A DNA stretch of 64,000 nt from Desulfosudis oleivorans (GCA_020723305.1 DYJC01000004.1:1-64000); one strand, 5' to 3'. Shown: positions 7,661 through 18,702, counted from the first letter of the stretch. Program-made: numbers and translations. Notes: a model not told the origin generated them from the letters alone.

Positions 7661-8875
7661 TTAAATACGGTTCAATCTTGACTTCATCAGACTCTGAATG
7701 CGCAGCCTCAATGCATTCAGACGGATAAATCCTTCCGCGTCTTTCTGCCGGTATACGCTGTCTTTTTCAAATGTAGCAAAATCTTCACTGTAAAGAGAAT
7801 AATCGGATTTCCGGCCCAGAATTTGAACATTGCCTTTATAAAGCTTCAGACGAACCACTCCCGAAACATTTTCCTGAGTCTGGTCCACCATGCTCTGCAT
7901 CAGTTTCATCTCAGGAGAAAACCAGAAACCGTTGTATATCAATTCAGCATACTTGGGAATCAGGGCATCCCGAAGGTGCATGACCTCCCGATCCATGGTA
8001 ATGGATTCCATAGCCATGTGAGCCATGCGCAGGATCGTTCCGCCCGGTGTTTCATAAACCCCGCGTGATTTCATTCCCACGAAACGGTTCTCCACCATAT
8101 CAATTCTTCCGATGCCGTTTCGCCCGCCCAGTTGATTCAGTTTCCGAAAAAGAGTTGCCGGAGACATGAACTCATTGTTGATGGCAATTGGATTCCCCTT
8201 CTCAAAGGTAATCTCGATGACCTCTGGTTTGTCCGGAGCCTTTTCCGGCGATACGGAAAGAACAAACATATCCTGTGTGGGTTCTTTCCATGGATCTTCC
8301 AGAATACCGCCTTCATAACTGATATGAAGCATATTCCGGTCCGTGCTGTATGGTTTCTTGGGTGTTGTCGGTACTTCAATCCCATGTTTTTGGGCAAATG
8401 CCATTAAGTCCGTTCGCGAATTCAAATCCCATTCACGCCAGGGTGCAATGATTTTAATATACGGGTTGAGTGCAAGATATCCCAGTTCAAACCGGACCTG
8501 ATCGTTTCCTTTTCCGGTTGCGCCATGACTGACAGCATCCGCACCCTCGATGGCTGCAATCTCCATCTGCCTTTTGGCGATCAGCGGTCTTGCAATGGAT
8601 GTTCCCAGCAGATACTGGCCTTCGTAAATCGCATTGGCCCGGAAAGCCGGAAACACATAATCGGAAACAAAGGTTTCCGTAAGATCATCCACATAAACCT
8701 TTGAGGCGCCGGTCTTTAGCGCTTTTTCCTCTATTTTGTCCAGTTCTTCTTCCTGGCCGATGTCTGCTGAAAATGTGATTACCTCACATTTATATTTTTC
8801 CAGCAGCCACTTTAAAATAACGGATGTATCCAGCCCGCCCGAGTATGCCAATACCACTTTCTTAATGTCAGACAC
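7661..8875 (-). CDS. argG: Argininosuccinate synthase
   Basis: ArgG joins citrulline and aspartate using ATP. The 404-residue protein has the PP-loop [11 protein letters not shown], the [15 protein letters not shown] signature and the EGGILEDPW region. It starts at GTG (8873-8875) with AAGGAG 8 bases upstream, inside the very end of argF, so expression is coupled to argF. No unusual features. Confidence 0.96.
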   Translation of the reverse strand: MSDIKKVVLAYSGGLDTSVILKWLLEKYKCEVITFSADIGQEEELDKIEEKALKTGASKVYVDDLTETFVSDYVFPAFRANAIYEGQYLLGTSIARPLIAKRQMEIAAIEGADAVSHGATGKGNDQVRFELGYLALNPYIKIIAPWREWDLNSRTDLMAFAQKHGIEVPTTPKKPYSTDRNMLHISYEGGILEDPWKEPTQDMFVLSVSPEKAPDKPEVIEITFEKGNPIAINNEFMSPATLFRKLNQLGGRNGIGRIDMVENRFVGMKSRGVYETPGGTILRMAHMAMESITMDREVMHLRDALIPKYAELIYNGFWFSPEMKLMQSMVDQTQENVSGVVRLKLYKGNVQILGRKSDYSLYSEDFATFEKDSVYRQKDAEGFIRLNALRLRIQSLMKSRLNRI

Positions 8876-8877
8876 GA

Positions 8878-9807
8878 TTATTTCTCCTTCTTATTTCCAA
8901 GTATCAATGCTTCAAGAATCGCCTTGTGCATATGCATTTTGTTTTCAGCCTGATCCCAGACAACCGATTGCGGCCCTTCCAGCACCTGTTCGCTGATCTC
9001 CTCGCCTCGATGGGCCGGAAGACAATGCATCACAATCGCATCCGGGTGCGCGCCCCGGATCAGATCGGTATTTACCTGAAAGGGGCCGAAAACCTCTTCC
9101 CGCATTTTCTGCTCTCTTTCCTGCCCCATGCTTGCCCAGACATCGGTATAAATCACATCCGCATCACGAACTGCTTCATGGGGATCGTTTGTAACCAATA
9201 TCGTCCCGCAACAATTGGAAATAGCCCTGTCCAGAACCTCCTGCTTGGGTTCATATCCTTTGGGACAGGCCAGCCGCAGATCAAAACCGATCACGGATGC
9301 TGCATTGATCCAAGAATGCGCCACGTTATTGCCATCCCCTACCCATGCGATTTTCTGATTCTGATACTCTCCCTTATATTCAATAACCGTAAGAAGATCG
9401 CTCAGAACCTGGCATGGATGATATAAATCCGTCAGCGCATTGATCACCGGAATGTCCGAGAAATCAGCAAACCCGGTCAGAAGATCCTGGGAAAAAGTAC
9501 GGATGGCGACGGCATCAATATACCGGGAAAGCACCCTTGCCGTATCCCTCACCGGTTCATTCCGGACAATCTGCGTATCCTTGGCGCTGATAAAAATCGG
9601 AGAGCCTCCCAGTTGAATCATGGCGGCCTCAAAGGATAATCGTGTCCGCGTAGACGGTTTTTCAAAAATAAGCCCCAAACTTTTTCCGATAAGGGGCCGG
9701 TCCACGATTCCATTTTTATGCCTTTTTTTCAGTTCCGCTGCCCTTTGAAACAGGTACAGGAAGTCTTCTTTTGTCAGGTCAAGTAGTGTTAGAATATCCT
9801 TTTTCAA
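8878..9807 (-). CDS. argF: Ornithine carbamoyltransferase
   Basis: ArgF makes citrulline from ornithine and carbamoyl phosphate. The 309-residue protein has the carbamoyl-phosphate loop [17 protein letters not shown], and the ornithine-binding HCLPAHRG. The start is TTG at 9805-9807, overlapping the argD stop as TTGA, with GAGGTC just upstream. A TTG start may lower its yield relative to argD. Confidence 0.95.
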   Translation of the reverse strand: MKKDILTLLDLTKEDFLYLFQRAAELKKRHKNGIVDRPLIGKSLGLIFEKPSTRTRLSFEAAMIQLGGSPIFISAKDTQIVRNEPVRDTARVLSRYIDAVAIRTFSQDLLTGFADFSDIPVINALTDLYHPCQVLSDLLTVIEYKGEYQNQKIAWVGDGNNVAHSWINAASVIGFDLRLACPKGYEPKQEVLDRAISNCCGTILVTNDPHEAVRDADVIYTDVWASMGQEREQKMREEVFGPFQVNTDLIRGAHPDAIVMHCLPAHRGEEISEQVLEGPQSVVWDQAENKMHMHKAILEALILGNKKEK

Positions 9808-11015
9808 AACGACCTCGCACTTTTCATCTGAATGCTGCCCAAAATTGTATCCAGACAGGTCACCAGAAGGTCAATCTCCTCCCTTGAAATGATCAGCGGA
9901 GGAACAAACCGCAAAACATGATCCTGGATACAATTGATGATAAATCCATTTTCCAGACACTGATCCACGATGGGTTTTCCAGGTATTGTCAGTTCCATTC
10001 CCAATAACAGGCCAATTCCGCGAACATCCCGGATAATGGAGTATTTTTCTTTCAGCAGGAACAGTTTTTCCCTGAAATATCCCCCTGTCCTTCTACAGGA
10101 TTCAACGATATTTTCCTCTTCGATCACTTTCAGCACCTCAAGGGCTGCCGCCGTGATAAGGGGCGTTCCGCCAAAGGTGGATGCATGCGCTCCAGGAGTA
10201 AAAGCCTTTGCCGTCCTTTCGGTCGCAAGCATGGCTCCAATCGGAAGGCCGTTTCCAAGCGCTTTGGCCAAACTCATGATATCCGGTTTCACACCTGAAT
10301 GCTCATAGGCGAACCATTTTCCGGTACGACCGATTCCGGTCTGTATTTCATCAAAAATAAGAAGGATACCGGCTTCATCACAAATCTCCCGAACCGAACG
10401 AAGATAATCTGCTTCCGGGCATCGGACACCGCCTTCACCTTGAACCGGTTCAAGCATTACCGCACAGGTATCCGGTGTGATGGCATTCCGGACTGCCTGG
10501 ATATCATTAAAAGGAACAAAATCAAAACCACCCAGAACCGGTTCAAACCCGACCCGTATTTTATCCTGACCGGTCGCAGACAACGTTCCCATTGTCCGGC
10601 CATGAAAAGATTGTTTCATTGAAACAATGCGAAACCGGTTGGATTCTCCCTTATCATGAAAAAATTTCCTGGCCAGTTTGATACAAGCCTCATTTGCCTC
10701 GGCACCGCTGTTACAGAAAAACACACGGTCGGCAAAACTGTGCTGAATCAGTTTTTCCGCAAGTTCAACCTGGGGCATGGTATAAAACAGATTGGAAACA
10801 TGGAAAAGGATATCCGCCTGCTTCTTCAATGCTTCACAAACCCTGGGATGTGCGTGCCCGAGATTGCACACCGCAATTCCTGCGAGAAAATCAATATATC
10901 TTTTTCCATCCGCATCATAGAGATTGCATCCCTTTCCGTGTGTCAGCACCACAGGAAAACGGTTGTAAGTCGATGCGATCACCTTATCGGCTCTTTGTCT
11001 GATTTCTTTGTTCAT
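9804..11015 (-). CDS. argD: Acetylornithine aminotransferase (PLP class III)
   Basis: ArgD transaminates N-acetylglutamate semialdehyde with glutamate and may also act in lysine synthesis. The 403-residue protein carries the class-III aminotransferase layout: [17 protein letters not shown], the aspartate of [16 protein letters not shown], and the PLP lysine in [15 protein letters not shown]. Its ATG overlaps the argB stop by four bases, and its stop overlaps the argF start. Confidence 0.95.
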   Translation of the reverse strand: MNKEIRQRADKVIASTYNRFPVVLTHGKGCNLYDADGKRYIDFLAGIAVCNLGHAHPRVCEALKKQADILFHVSNLFYTMPQVELAEKLIQHSFADRVFFCNSGAEANEACIKLARKFFHDKGESNRFRIVSMKQSFHGRTMGTLSATGQDKIRVGFEPVLGGFDFVPFNDIQAVRNAITPDTCAVMLEPVQGEGGVRCPEADYLRSVREICDEAGILLIFDEIQTGIGRTGKWFAYEHSGVKPDIMSLAKALGNGLPIGAMLATERTAKAFTPGAHASTFGGTPLITAAALEVLKVIEEENIVESCRRTGGYFREKLFLLKEKYSIIRDVRGIGLLLGMELTIPGKPIVDQCLENGFIINCIQDHVLRFVPPLIISREEIDLLVTCLDTILGSIQMKSARSF

Positions 11016-11914
11016 TCCGTCAGTTCCGTTCCAATTCCTTTGTCCGTAAAAAGCTCCAACAAAAGCGAATGCCGTCTGGTTCCGTTGATGATATGCACCT
11101 TTTCAACCTTGTTTTGAATGGCATCCATGGCATACTCGATCTTTGGAATCATCCCGCCGGTTACAATCTTTTTCCGGATCAACTCATCCACCTCCGCTGC
11201 ATGAATAGACGACAGAAGATTCCCGGCAGAATCCATCACCCCATCCACATCGGTTAGAAGAATCAGGCGATGAGCAGATAAAGCAATGGCTATTTTCGCA
11301 GCAACAAGGTCTGCATTGATATTGAAGGTTTCACCTCTCTCACCGGTACCGACCGGCGCAATAATGGGTATGAATCCCTTGCCGGTCAGGGTATTGATGA
11401 TGTCCGGATCGATATGGGTTACCTCTCCCACCAGTCCCGGATCAATGATTTCAGGCGGTTTGTCCGCATCCACCTGATGCATGATATGCAGCTTCCTGGA
11501 ACGGATCAGCCCGCCGTCCTTGCCACTCAACCCCACAGCCTTGCCGCCCTCCTGATTGATCTGGGCAACGATCGCTTTGTTGACCTTCCCGCCCAACACC
11601 ATCTCCACAACATCCATGGTGGGTTGATCGGTCAATCGCATCCCTCTTACAAAAGTGGAACAGATCCCCATCTGATCCAACACAAGATTGATCTGCGGGC
11701 CGCCGCCATGGACGACAACCGGATTCAACCCGATAAATTTCAATAAGGTAATGTCTTTTGCAAAATCGGTTTTCAGTTGTTCGTCGACCATGGCATGGCC
11801 GCCATATTTGACAACAATAGTCCTTCCATAAAAATGTCTGATATACGGCAGTGATTCTACCAGAATATCCGCTGCGTTCTGCTTTGCTGTCTTCTCATCT
11901 GAAATCATTTTCAT
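11012..11914 (-). CDS. argB: N-acetylglutamate kinase
   Basis: ArgB phosphorylates N-acetylglutamate, the usual arginine-feedback step. It has the kinase glycine motifs VVKYGGHAM and [10 protein letters not shown], then GLSGKDGGL and the [11 protein letters not shown] nucleotide region. The family begins close to a sequence like [20 protein letters not shown] 11914 (GGAG 12 bases upstream) or ATG 11908 (AGGA 6 bases upstream) fits better than the ATG at 11944, which lacks a ribosome site. The gene opens the argBDFGH run, 45 bases after hslU. Confidence 0.94.
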   Translation of the reverse strand: MKMISDEKTAKQNAADILVESLPYIRHFYGRTIVVKYGGHAMVDEQLKTDFAKDITLLKFIGLNPVVVHGGGPQINLVLDQMGICSTFVRGMRLTDQPTMDVVEMVLGGKVNKAIVAQINQEGGKAVGLSGKDGGLIRSRKLHIMHQVDADKPPEIIDPGLVGEVTHIDPDIINTLTGKGFIPIIAPVGTGERGETFNINADLVAAKIAIALSAHRLILLTDVDGVMDSAGNLLSSIHAAEVDELIRKKIVTGGMIPKIEYAMDAIQNKVEKVHIINGTRRHSLLLELFTDKGIGTELTE

Positions 11915-11958
11915 CCTGACACACGGCTCCAAAAAGTTAACCATAAAGTAACGACGGC

Positions 11959-13332
11959 TTATAGAATGAATCGGCTCAGATCCCGGTCGTCCTTAATATC
12001 CTTGAATTTTTCCTTTACATAGTTCCCATCGATGACAACTTTTTTATTCTCAAGATCCGGAGCGTCGAACAGGATATCTTCCAACAGACACTCCATCAGT
12101 GTGTGGAGCCTTCTTGCCCCGATATTTTCCGTATGATTATTGACGTCTTCCGCCACCTGGGCAATTTCCTTGACCGCATCATCCTCAAAGATAACATCCA
12201 CTCCATCGGTCCGGAGAAGTGCCAGATATTGCAAAATCAAGGCATTTTTGGGTTCCGTTAGAATCCTGTAAAAATCATTTGCACCCAGGGCATGAAGTTC
12301 AACCCGTATGGGAAACCGCCCCTGAAGTTCAGGTATCAGGTCAGACGGTTTACAGGTATGGAAAGCTCCGGATGCAATGAACAGGATATGATCCGATTTT
12401 ACCGTACCGTATTTTGTCATGATCGAACTGCCTTCCACAATCGGGAGGAGATCCCGTTGAACGCCTTCTCTGGATACATCCGGTCCATGCCCTCCATCTT
12501 TCCCGACAATCTTGTCAATCTCATCTAAAAAAATAATTCCGGACTGCTCCACCTTCTCAATGGCTTTTTGGATAACCTTGTCCATGTCAATGAGCCGCTG
12601 GGTTTCCTCATGGATCAGAATCTCCATGGCCTCCGGAACTTTCAGCTTGCGTCTTTTGGTGTTTTTCGGCATCAGGTTTCCAAGCATATCCTTTACATTA
12701 ATGCCCATCTCCTCCATACCCACATTGGAAAAAATTTCAACCATCGGTATATTTTTTTCCGTGACATCCAGATCCACATAGCGGTTATCCAGTTTTCCAT
12801 TTTTCAGCATCTGACGGAGCTTTTCTCTTGTAGAGGAAGATTCAACACTGCGATCTGAAACCAGCTCAAAGGGGACATCCTTGAAATCCGGATTCGGATT
12901 TGGTTTTACAGGCTGTGATTTCGGCAACAGCAGATCCAGCATTCGATCCTCGGCTGTCTGGCTTGCCTTATCCTTTACTGCTTCATTTTCTTCTGATTTG
13001 ATCTTGTTGACTGTCAATTCCAGAAGATCCTTTACCATCGATTCGACGTCACGCCCCACATACCCGACTTCCGTAAATTTGGAAGCCTCTACTTTATAAA
13101 ACGGGGAATCGGTTAACCGGGCAAGCCTTCGTGCAATCTCTGTTTTTCCAACGCCTGTCGGTCCAATCAGGATTATGTTTTTGGGAGCAATCTCATCCCG
13201 CAGCTCCGATTCAACCTGCCTTCGTCGCCACCGGTTTCTCAGCGCAATGGCAACGGAACGTTTGGCCCTGCCCTGTCCGATGATATATTTATCCAATTCC
13301 CTTACAATTTCTACCGGCTTTAAATCACTCAT
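11959..13332 (-). CDS. hslU: ATP-dependent protease ATPase subunit HslU (ClpY)
   Basis: HslU is the AAA+ unfoldase that feeds substrates to the HslV peptidase. The 457-residue protein starts [20 protein letters not shown], with Walker [10 protein letters not shown], the pore motif region [10 protein letters not shown], Walker [12 protein letters not shown], and a C-terminus ending RDLSRFIL, the tail that docks into HslV. The start at 13332 is preferred to one at 13362, which only adds residues reading back over hslV. It follows hslV by ten bases. Confidence 0.95.
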   Translation of the reverse strand: MSDLKPVEIVRELDKYIIGQGRAKRSVAIALRNRWRRRQVESELRDEIAPKNIILIGPTGVGKTEIARRLARLTDSPFYKVEASKFTEVGYVGRDVESMVKDLLELTVNKIKSEENEAVKDKASQTAEDRMLDLLLPKSQPVKPNPNPDFKDVPFELVSDRSVESSSTREKLRQMLKNGKLDNRYVDLDVTEKNIPMVEIFSNVGMEEMGINVKDMLGNLMPKNTKRRKLKVPEAMEILIHEETQRLIDMDKVIQKAIEKVEQSGIIFLDEIDKIVGKDGGHGPDVSREGVQRDLLPIVEGSSIMTKYGTVKSDHILFIASGAFHTCKPSDLIPELQGRFPIRVELHALGANDFYRILTEPKNALILQYLALLRTDGVDVIFEDDAVKEIAQVAEDVNNHTENIGARRLHTLMECLLEDILFDAPDLENKKVVIDGNYVKEKFKDIKDDRDLSRFIL

Positions 13333-13342
13333 AGGGTCTTTC

Positions 13343-13882
13343 TCATCCTGACAACTCCTCAATGGTTACGGAGTCATTTGTATATACACATATGGAAGCA
13401 GCGATTTTCATGGCTTCAACCACGATCTCCCGGGCTTTCAGATCCGAATGTTTCATCAGAGCAGCAGCAGCAGCCTGAGCAGCAATACTGCCGGAGCCAA
13501 TGCTGATGAATCCCTCATCCGGTTCGATCACATCTCCATTTCCGGAAATCAAAAACATTTTCGTTTGATCGACGGCGATCATCATGGCCTCAAGACGCCT
13601 TAAATACTTATCGGTCCGCCAGTCTCCGGCCAGCTCAACAGCGGCACGTGTCAGGTTCCCGTTAAACTGTTCCAGTTTTTTTTCAAGCCGGTCAAACAGG
13701 TTCAGTGCATCTGCGGTCGCCCCTGCAAACCCGACAATGATTTTATCACCATAAATCCGCCTAACCTTCTTTGCATGATGCTTGATCACACTGTTATTCA
13801 ATGTGACCTGTCCATCGCCGGCAACAACCACCGATCCGTTTCGACGCACAGCCAATATTGTTGTTCCATAAAAATTTTCCAT
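13343..13882 (-). CDS. hslV: ATP-dependent protease peptidase subunit HslV (ClpQ)
   Basis: HslV is the proteasome-like threonine peptidase. The protein begins MENFYG followed by [10 protein letters not shown]. The catalytic threonine is expected to be T7, exposed after removal of a six-residue propeptide. [20 protein letters not shown] and the C-terminal [11 protein letters not shown] are standard. ATG 13882 was chosen because the 24 extra residues of an upstream start (13954) are not part of the family. It lies 74 bases after xerC, an arrangement often seen in proteobacteria. Confidence 0.95.
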   Translation of the reverse strand: MENFYGTTILAVRRNGSVVVAGDGQVTLNNSVIKHHAKKVRRIYGDKIIVGFAGATADALNLFDRLEKKLEQFNGNLTRAAVELAGDWRTDKYLRRLEAMMIAVDQTKMFLISGNGDVIEPDEGFISIGSGSIAAQAAAAALMKHSDLKAREIVVEAMKIAASICVYTNDSVTIEELSG

Positions 13883-13956
13883 AGGATCTGCCTGCCACCT
13901 GTTCCTGACGCGTAAAAAGATTATATGAAAATCATGGCTGCTGTTGTTCAGCAATC

Positions 13957-14883
13957 CTATTTCCGAGGATGCGCCTTGTCATAGACCTCCATCAGTTTAT
14001 CGATGGTCACATGGGTATATTTCTGGGTTGTTGATAAACTCTTATGCCCAAGAAGCTCCTGCACCGCTCTTAAGTCTGCGCCCGATTCCAGCATATGGGT
14101 AGCAAATGAATGCCGCAGCCCATGAGGTGATATCGGTTGGGCAAGACCACACTCCTGCACCGCTCTTTCCAGAATTCTCCGGATGGATCGGTCTGTCAGA
14201 CGGCCTCCGTTCTTATTTAAAAACAGAGGGCCGTTAAAACTTAAATCCGGCTTGTTCCGGCAAAATGACTTCTCCTGCACCAGCAGTTGCCGATATTGCT
14301 GAACCGCCCCAATCGCCTTCTTTCCGACCGGTACGATCCGCTCCTTGTTTCCCTTACCCAGAACCCTTACGACCTGTCTTGTGACATCAAAGTCGCAGAC
14401 ATTTAATCCTGCGAGCTCGGATATGCGTATTCCGGTTGAATACATGGTCTCAAATATCGCCCGGTTTCGTCTGCCGAACTGGGAATCCTGCTGAAAAAAA
14501 TCAAGAAGTCTGAACATGTCATCAACCGTCAGATACGCTGGAATGGTCTTGTCCTGCTTGGGTGTAATCAGCATACTTGCCGGATTATCCGCAATTTCAT
14601 CATGTTTTACAAGATGCGAAAAAAAAGTCCTCAATGTAGATAGTTTCCGGGCAATGGATGATTTTTGATTCCTATGTTTATGCAAATGCCCTAGATAGGA
14701 TCGGATTACCACGCTGTCAATCGGATCGATCTCTTCTTCCGGATTCTTTTCCTGGGTAACAAATCGATAAAATTCAGTAAGGTCGTTACGATACGCCCTG
14801 CACGTATGACTGGAAAATCCTTTTTCAGATGCAAGCGTATCAATAAAAGAATCTATCTGCTTTTTAAACAATTGAACCTTCAT
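13957..14883 (-). CDS. xerC: Tyrosine recombinase XerC
   Basis: XerC, with XerD, resolves chromosome dimers at dif. The 308-residue protein has the SAM-like N-terminal core-binding domain ([19 protein letters not shown]) and the catalytic domain with R in [12 protein letters not shown], then [34 protein letters not shown] with the nucleophile tyrosine. It overlaps the upstream HAD gene as ATGA and precedes hslVU, the common xerC-hslV-hslU order, which supports XerC over an integron or phage recombinase. Confidence 0.92.
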   Translation of the reverse strand: MKVQLFKKQIDSFIDTLASEKGFSSHTCRAYRNDLTEFYRFVTQEKNPEEEIDPIDSVVIRSYLGHLHKHRNQKSSIARKLSTLRTFFSHLVKHDEIADNPASMLITPKQDKTIPAYLTVDDMFRLLDFFQQDSQFGRRNRAIFETMYSTGIRISELAGLNVCDFDVTRQVVRVLGKGNKERIVPVGKKAIGAVQQYRQLLVQEKSFCRNKPDLSFNGPLFLNKNGGRLTDRSIRRILERAVQECGLAQPISPHGLRHSFATHMLESGADLRAVQELLGHKSLSTTQKYTHVTIDKLMEVYDKAHPRK

Positions 14884-15497
14884 TTGAATTGAATCAGTTT
14901 CTCCAGCTCACTCCAGGCTCCTACCTCAAAGAACCGATTATTGCTCCGATTCCAAGGCTGCCTGAAAAGAATGGGAACAATCCCCTTTTCATCGAGGAGA
15001 TAGCATGTCTCCAGCCTATCCTCAACAAAATGGGTAATTCCTCTTCGAAACAGAATCTCGGCCTTGGCATCAAAAGATCCGGTTGTGATAACTTCAACGC
15101 CTGACATGTCCAGAGTGAGATTCTCCATCAGCCATTCGACGATAGGACCCGGGTATGGTCTTGCGGTTATGAACAACAAGGAACCAGACTGTTTCCCCAG
15201 CTTTGAAAGCACTCCCGGTGCATCTTGAATCGGCCGTAACGGATTTGAATAATTACCATCCAGTAGCTTCTGTATGATAGCGGCAATTGTCTCTTTTTCA
15301 ATGCCCAAACATTCTTCAAGCGAATAGGATGTAATATCTTCATACCGTAACTTATCTATACCGAATTCATCCTTTGCAATATCAATGAATAATGACATGG
15401 TATCCGCCACGACACCGTCAATATCAAACGCAATGGATAAGGGGTCGATCTTTTGAATTTCTCTCCGGTTGTCCAGAGAGATCTCTTTATTATACAT
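14880..15497 (-). CDS. HAD-superfamily hydrolase, 5'-nucleotidase (NT5C/YqfW-like)
   Basis: A 205-residue HAD phosphatase. Motif I is AFDIDGVVADT with the nucleophile aspartate and the second aspartate two residues on. The cap region follows, then motif II LLFITARPYPG, and FVEDRLETC as the motif IV acidic pair. This is closest in pattern to the deoxyribonucleotidase/YqfW group, which dephosphorylates nucleotides or similar small phosphates. The substrate cannot be told from the sequence. It is coupled to xerC by a four-base overlap. Confidence 0.75.
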   Translation of the reverse strand: MYNKEISLDNRREIQKIDPLSIAFDIDGVVADTMSLFIDIAKDEFGIDKLRYEDITSYSLEECLGIEKETIAAIIQKLLDGNYSNPLRPIQDAPGVLSKLGKQSGSLLFITARPYPGPIVEWLMENLTLDMSGVEVITTGSFDAKAEILFRRGITHFVEDRLETCYLLDEKGIVPILFRQPWNRSNNRFFEVGAWSELEKLIQFK

Positions 15498-15503
15498 TTA
15501 TAA

Positions 15504-15827
15504 TTATGCTGCCCTTCGAGTCTTTTTCTTGAGCCTGTTGATGCGTCGTCTCAACTGTTTCACTCTTTTTAAATCATTTGTTTCGATCAATTCTTTTTGT
15601 TTGATCTTGAGTGTATTGATCTTTGCTTTTACTTCCCGAATGGATGAATCTTTTTTCTGAACCGCTTTTTCCTCAATACCCCTTGCTTTTTTTATCTCAC
15701 TGATCAATTCGGGCTTATTCATACCATGAACACCGGTAATGCCTTGAATCTCCAGCGCAATTACCCGAAGCTCCTTGGAGGTCATTTTTTCTAACGCTTT
15801 TTCCTTGATTTTTTTCTCATCCGCCAT
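15504..15827 (-). CDS. Small basic protein with Rho N-terminal (SAP-like) domain
   Basis: A 107-residue lysine-rich protein. Residues 14-50 (LEKMTSKELRVIALEIQGI, then HGMNKPELISEIKKARG) match the Rho_N fold, a helix-extended-helix module that binds nucleic acid. The rest is a basic coiled coil ending RRRINRLKKKTRRAA. It resembles transcription-termination-factor Rho N-terminal-like proteins found alone in Desulfobacterota. A nucleic-acid-binding role is likely, the target unknown. A clear AAGGAGAGAAGGA ribosome site precedes the ATG. It is the first gene of the leftward block. Confidence 0.7.
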   Translation of the reverse strand: MADEKKIKEKALEKMTSKELRVIALEIQGITGVHGMNKPELISEIKKARGIEEKAVQKKDSSIREVKAKINTLKIKQKELIETNDLKRVKQLRRRINRLKKKTRRAA

Positions 15828-15949
15828 AATCCTTCTCTCCTTTTCTCAGTTCATTTCCATTCTAAACGGTTTTCCCATGACTGCTTCTCAGATCATGCCC
15901 TTCCATCAGAAAAATATTATTTCATATGGAAGATAGATAATAACGAACA

Positions 15950-15974
15950 AGCGGAGACATTCTTTGCCTCCGCT
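15950..15974 (-). terminator. Weak hairpin between the CheC gene and the Rho-N gene
   Basis: AGCGGAG (15950-15956) pairs with CTCCGCT (15968-15974) around an 11-base loop. The minus-strand side continues TTGTTCGTTATT, a poor U-tract, so termination of the cheC transcript is plausible but weak. The remaining bases of the 15828-16080 gap show nothing recognisable. Confidence 0.4.
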
Positions 15975-16080
15975 CTTATACTATGTAAAACGTCCTGTAT
16001 TTTAAATCTGATTAAGTAAAACAACCAGGGGGGAAATGTCAATAAAGAATAAGGTGTGAGTTCTGAAATCCGCCTAAAAT

Positions 16081-16728
16081 CTACTCATATGAATCCATGA
16101 ACTCGTGCAAAGATTTACGGAGCCACGCGATGGACTCCTGATTCGTCAAGATTAATAAAAATCCATTCACATCTTTTTGCTTAAATTTAAATACGGTTTT
16201 CATTACAATTGCAGGCTGATCCGGATCAAATTGTTCCACAAGATGCTTACATTCGCTCTCATTTTCCGTCATTACCCGTGGAGGCGAATAGGTTACAAAT
16301 GTATTTAACAGCTCTGACATTTTTCCGACACAGGCGCCGATCAGGATATTGCCGATTTCAGTCAAAACCTCCTGTTCAATCAGTTCTTTGGATTTTGAAT
16401 GGAGATCCTCGATCCGATTGTCCTCCAACAGAGAAATCAAGTCATCGCCTGCACCTGTTGGAAAAACCAGAAAACCTGAGCCATTAAAATCACCCCAGAA
16501 CCGCTGATCTACGATTTTGGTTTTTCCGGACGCATTCAGTGTATCCCGCAAATATTCCGGAAGTGTTCCAATGTTGATCACCTGTATTTTCGGAACGCTT
16601 AAAACCACATAAATATCGATCACGCCGGCAAGATCTGCTGTAGCGTTACCAAAGGCGATATTCATGATCTCCTGTAATATTTCTTTTTCCTCTTCCAAGA
16701 AAATATCGTTACAATTTGTATTGTCCAT
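16081..16728 (-). CDS. CheC-like phosphatase of the CheC/CheX/FliY family
   Basis: A 215-residue protein with the two CheC half-motifs, each an acidic-N-x2-N helix: EILQEIMNIAFGNATADL near residue 20 and LTEIGNILIGACVGKM near 125. These E-x2-N motifs dephosphorylate CheY-P-like response regulators in chemotaxis and related signalling. No chemotaxis genes are adjacent; the nearest partners are a histidine kinase and response regulator transcribed divergently, so it might act on that regulator (inference). Length is normal. Confidence 0.8.
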   Translation of the reverse strand: MDNTNCNDIFLEEEKEILQEIMNIAFGNATADLAGVIDIYVVLSVPKIQVINIGTLPEYLRDTLNASGKTKIVDQRFWGDFNGSGFLVFPTGAGDDLISLLEDNRIEDLHSKSKELIEQEVLTEIGNILIGACVGKMSELLNTFVTYSPPRVMTENESECKHLVEQFDPDQPAIVMKTVFKFKQKDVNGFLLILTNQESIAWLRKSLHEFMDSYE

Positions 16729-16921
16729 AATGTTTCATCCCCGTTATTTGGTTTTTTTATCAGACGTGTCTGCCCTGGAATGTAAAAATCAACCATAACA
16801 TATTGATTTTTTATATTCAGGAGGATTTATCTTTTTATTTCATATCAGATGATAAGATATCGCTGTAAGACAAAAACGATCCTTCAGTTTGGTCATTCCA
16901 TATTAAATTATTACCAGTTAT

Positions 16922-16982
16922 GTGTCAATACCCATAACTCAACCCATAACTCAAGTTGACACGAAAGAATGGTTGTTATAAT
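16922..16982 (+). promoter_or_regulatory. Promoter with 12-bp direct repeats ahead of the kinase gene; nearly leaderless
   Basis: The -35 is TTGACA (16956-16961) and the -10 TATAAT (16977-16982), with a short 15-base spacer. The kinase ATG is at 16991, so transcription would begin within about two bases of the start codon, and no Shine-Dalgarno sequence is present. CCCATAACTCAA occurs twice in perfect tandem (16931-16942, 16943-16954) directly against the -35, and GTGTCAA (16922-16928) is the exact inverse of TTGACAC (16956-16962). Tandem repeats spaced about one helical turn are typical sites for OmpR-type regulators, so autoregulation by the neighbouring regulator is likely (inference). Confidence 0.55.
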
Positions 16983-16990
16983 TTTTTTTT

Positions 16991-17944
16991 ATGAACCAGT
17001 CAAAATGGATATTCCACCCGATTTTTATTTTTATTTTGTCGATCCTAGCACTTGGATTATCTCTTTTTCTTTATATCTATTGGTATGTTGAAGCCAGCCA
17101 GGGGTTAAACAACCTTATTGAAAAATTCAAACTTGACCCGGATCAAGTACTTGCATCCCAGACCTGGGTTGTTATTATGGTTCTCTCCATCCTGGTGGGT
17201 ATAATATTGTTGGGAATCTTATTAATATTTATTTACCACCAAAAGACCTATCAGCTTTACAGGCTGCAAAACAATTTTATTAACAACTTTACCCATGAGT
17301 TGAAAACTCCGGTAACCTCGATCAAGCTTTACCTGGAAACGTTTTTAAAGTATGAACTTGCCAATGATGAACGTCAAAAATATATTCGATATATGCTGAT
17401 CGATGTCAGCCGGTTATCAGAAAATATCAATAGTATATTGAATATTGCAAAGCTCGAAAGCAAAAGCTATAAGGGTGAATTTATCGAGTCTGAACTGGTT
17501 TATGTAACACAAAAATTTTGTGAAAATAACAAACACCTGTTTCAAAATTGCAAGATTCATATCCACAATCAACTGGAAGAACCGGTCCTTTACTTCATCG
17601 ACCTCTCCTTGTTTGAAATGTTGCTGATGAACTTTCTGACCAATGCAATCAAGTATAACGATTCAGAAACACCGACGATTGAAATTGATTTTAAAAAAAC
17701 CAAAAAATTTTTGGAAATTCATCTGTCCGACAATGGGATCGGGCTGGAAAAAAAAGATATTAAAAAAATATTTAAAAAATTTTATCAAGTCGGCAACCCG
17801 GAAAATATATCTGCCAAAGGTAGTGGCATTGGATTGAATCTTGCCCAGAACATTGTGAAAATACACAAAGGAAAAATCTCAGCAACAAGTCAAGGCAAAG
17901 GCAAAGGAACGACATTTATTGTTTCACTTCCGCATCAAAAATAA
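16991..17944 (+). CDS. Membrane-bound sensor histidine kinase without HAMP or PAS domain
   Basis: A 317-residue inner-membrane kinase. Two membrane helices (about 8-32 and 59-82) enclose a short 26-residue periplasmic loop. There is no recognisable HAMP. The HisKA dimerisation helix has FTHELKTPVTS with phospho-acceptor H102. The ATPase domain has the N box MNFLTNAIKYND, G1 DNGIGLEKKDI, F box IFKKFYQ, and G2 GSGIGLNLAQNIV. The tiny sensor loop suggests sensing within the membrane. Its partner regulator starts 21 bases downstream. Lysine-rich and AT-rich relative to its neighbours. Confidence 0.9.
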   Translation: MNQSKWIFHPIFIFILSILALGLSLFLYIYWYVEASQGLNNLIEKFKLDPDQVLASQTWVVIMVLSILVGIILLGILLIFIYHQKTYQLYRLQNNFINNFTHELKTPVTSIKLYLETFLKYELANDERQKYIRYMLIDVSRLSENINSILNIAKLESKSYKGEFIESELVYVTQKFCENNKHLFQNCKIHIHNQLEEPVLYFIDLSLFEMLLMNFLTNAIKYNDSETPTIEIDFKKTKKFLEIHLSDNGIGLEKKDIKKIFKKFYQVGNPENISAKGSGIGLNLAQNIVKIHKGKISATSQGKGKGTTFIVSLPHQK

Positions 17945-17965
17945 TCCAATCCAAAAAGGGGAAAT

Positions 17966-18697
17966 ATGCAGTCGATTCTGAAAAAAAAGATCCTCATCGT
18001 CGAAGATGAACAACATATTGCAGAAGGGCTTAAACTCAATATCTCCCTTCAAGGCCATGATGCCATGATTGCCGATAACGGGACATCGGCGATTCGACTC
18101 TGGCGAGAGTGGAACCCGGATCTCATCGTCCTGGATATCATGCTCCCGGGGATTGACGGATTATCCGTGCTGCAAAATATCCGCCTTGAAGATGAACAGA
18201 TCCCGATACTCATTTTGTCTGCGAAAACCACTATCGATGACAAGGTAAAAGGTCTCTCTTATGGCGTTGATGATTACATGACCAAACCATTTGAGCTGGA
18301 AGAGTTCCTGCTCCGGATCGATCGAATGTTGAAACGGGTGTCCCTGTATAAGCAGAGTACGCAACCTGAAAAAACAAATGGCTTCTCTGTTCCTGCGATC
18401 TACGAATTTGGAAATAATAAAATTGATTTTCAGAGATCGATTGCTTTCTGCAAAGGCTCTGAAATCACATTAACCGAACAGGAGATCAAACTTTTAAAAC
18501 TCTTTATTGTCAATAAGGGGAAGCCTCTGCCCAGAAAAAAATTACTTGAAATCGGGTGGGGATACACGGGTATCACATCCACCCGTACAATTGACAACTT
18601 TATTGTGCGCCTTCGGAAATATTTTGAAGAAAATCCCAAGCAGCCGGTTTACTTTAAAAGCCTCCGGTCTGTGGGATATGTGTTTGACCATAGGTGA
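17966..18697 (+). CDS. OmpR/PhoB-family response regulator
   Basis: A 243-residue DNA-binding regulator. The receiver domain has acidic pocket E13/D14, phospho-acceptor D57 (PDLIVLDIMLPG), the ILSAK lysine, and DDYMTKPFEL. The C-terminal winged helix has LTEQEIKLLKLFI and a recognition segment TSTRTIDNFIVRLRKYFE, and ends RSVGYVF as in the family. AAAAGGGGAAAT provides a ribosome site. It is co-transcribed with the kinase and probably binds the direct repeats upstream of it. Its stop is six bases before an 8-bp repeat array. Confidence 0.93.
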   Translation: MQSILKKKILIVEDEQHIAEGLKLNISLQGHDAMIADNGTSAIRLWREWNPDLIVLDIMLPGIDGLSVLQNIRLEDEQIPILILSAKTTIDDKVKGLSYGVDDYMTKPFELEEFLLRIDRMLKRVSLYKQSTQPEKTNGFSVPAIYEFGNNKIDFQRSIAFCKGSEITLTEQEIKLLKLFIVNKGKPLPRKKLLEIGWGYTGITSTRTIDNFIVRLRKYFEENPKQPVYFKSLRSVGYVFDHR

Positions 18698-18702
18698 TAT
18701 GG

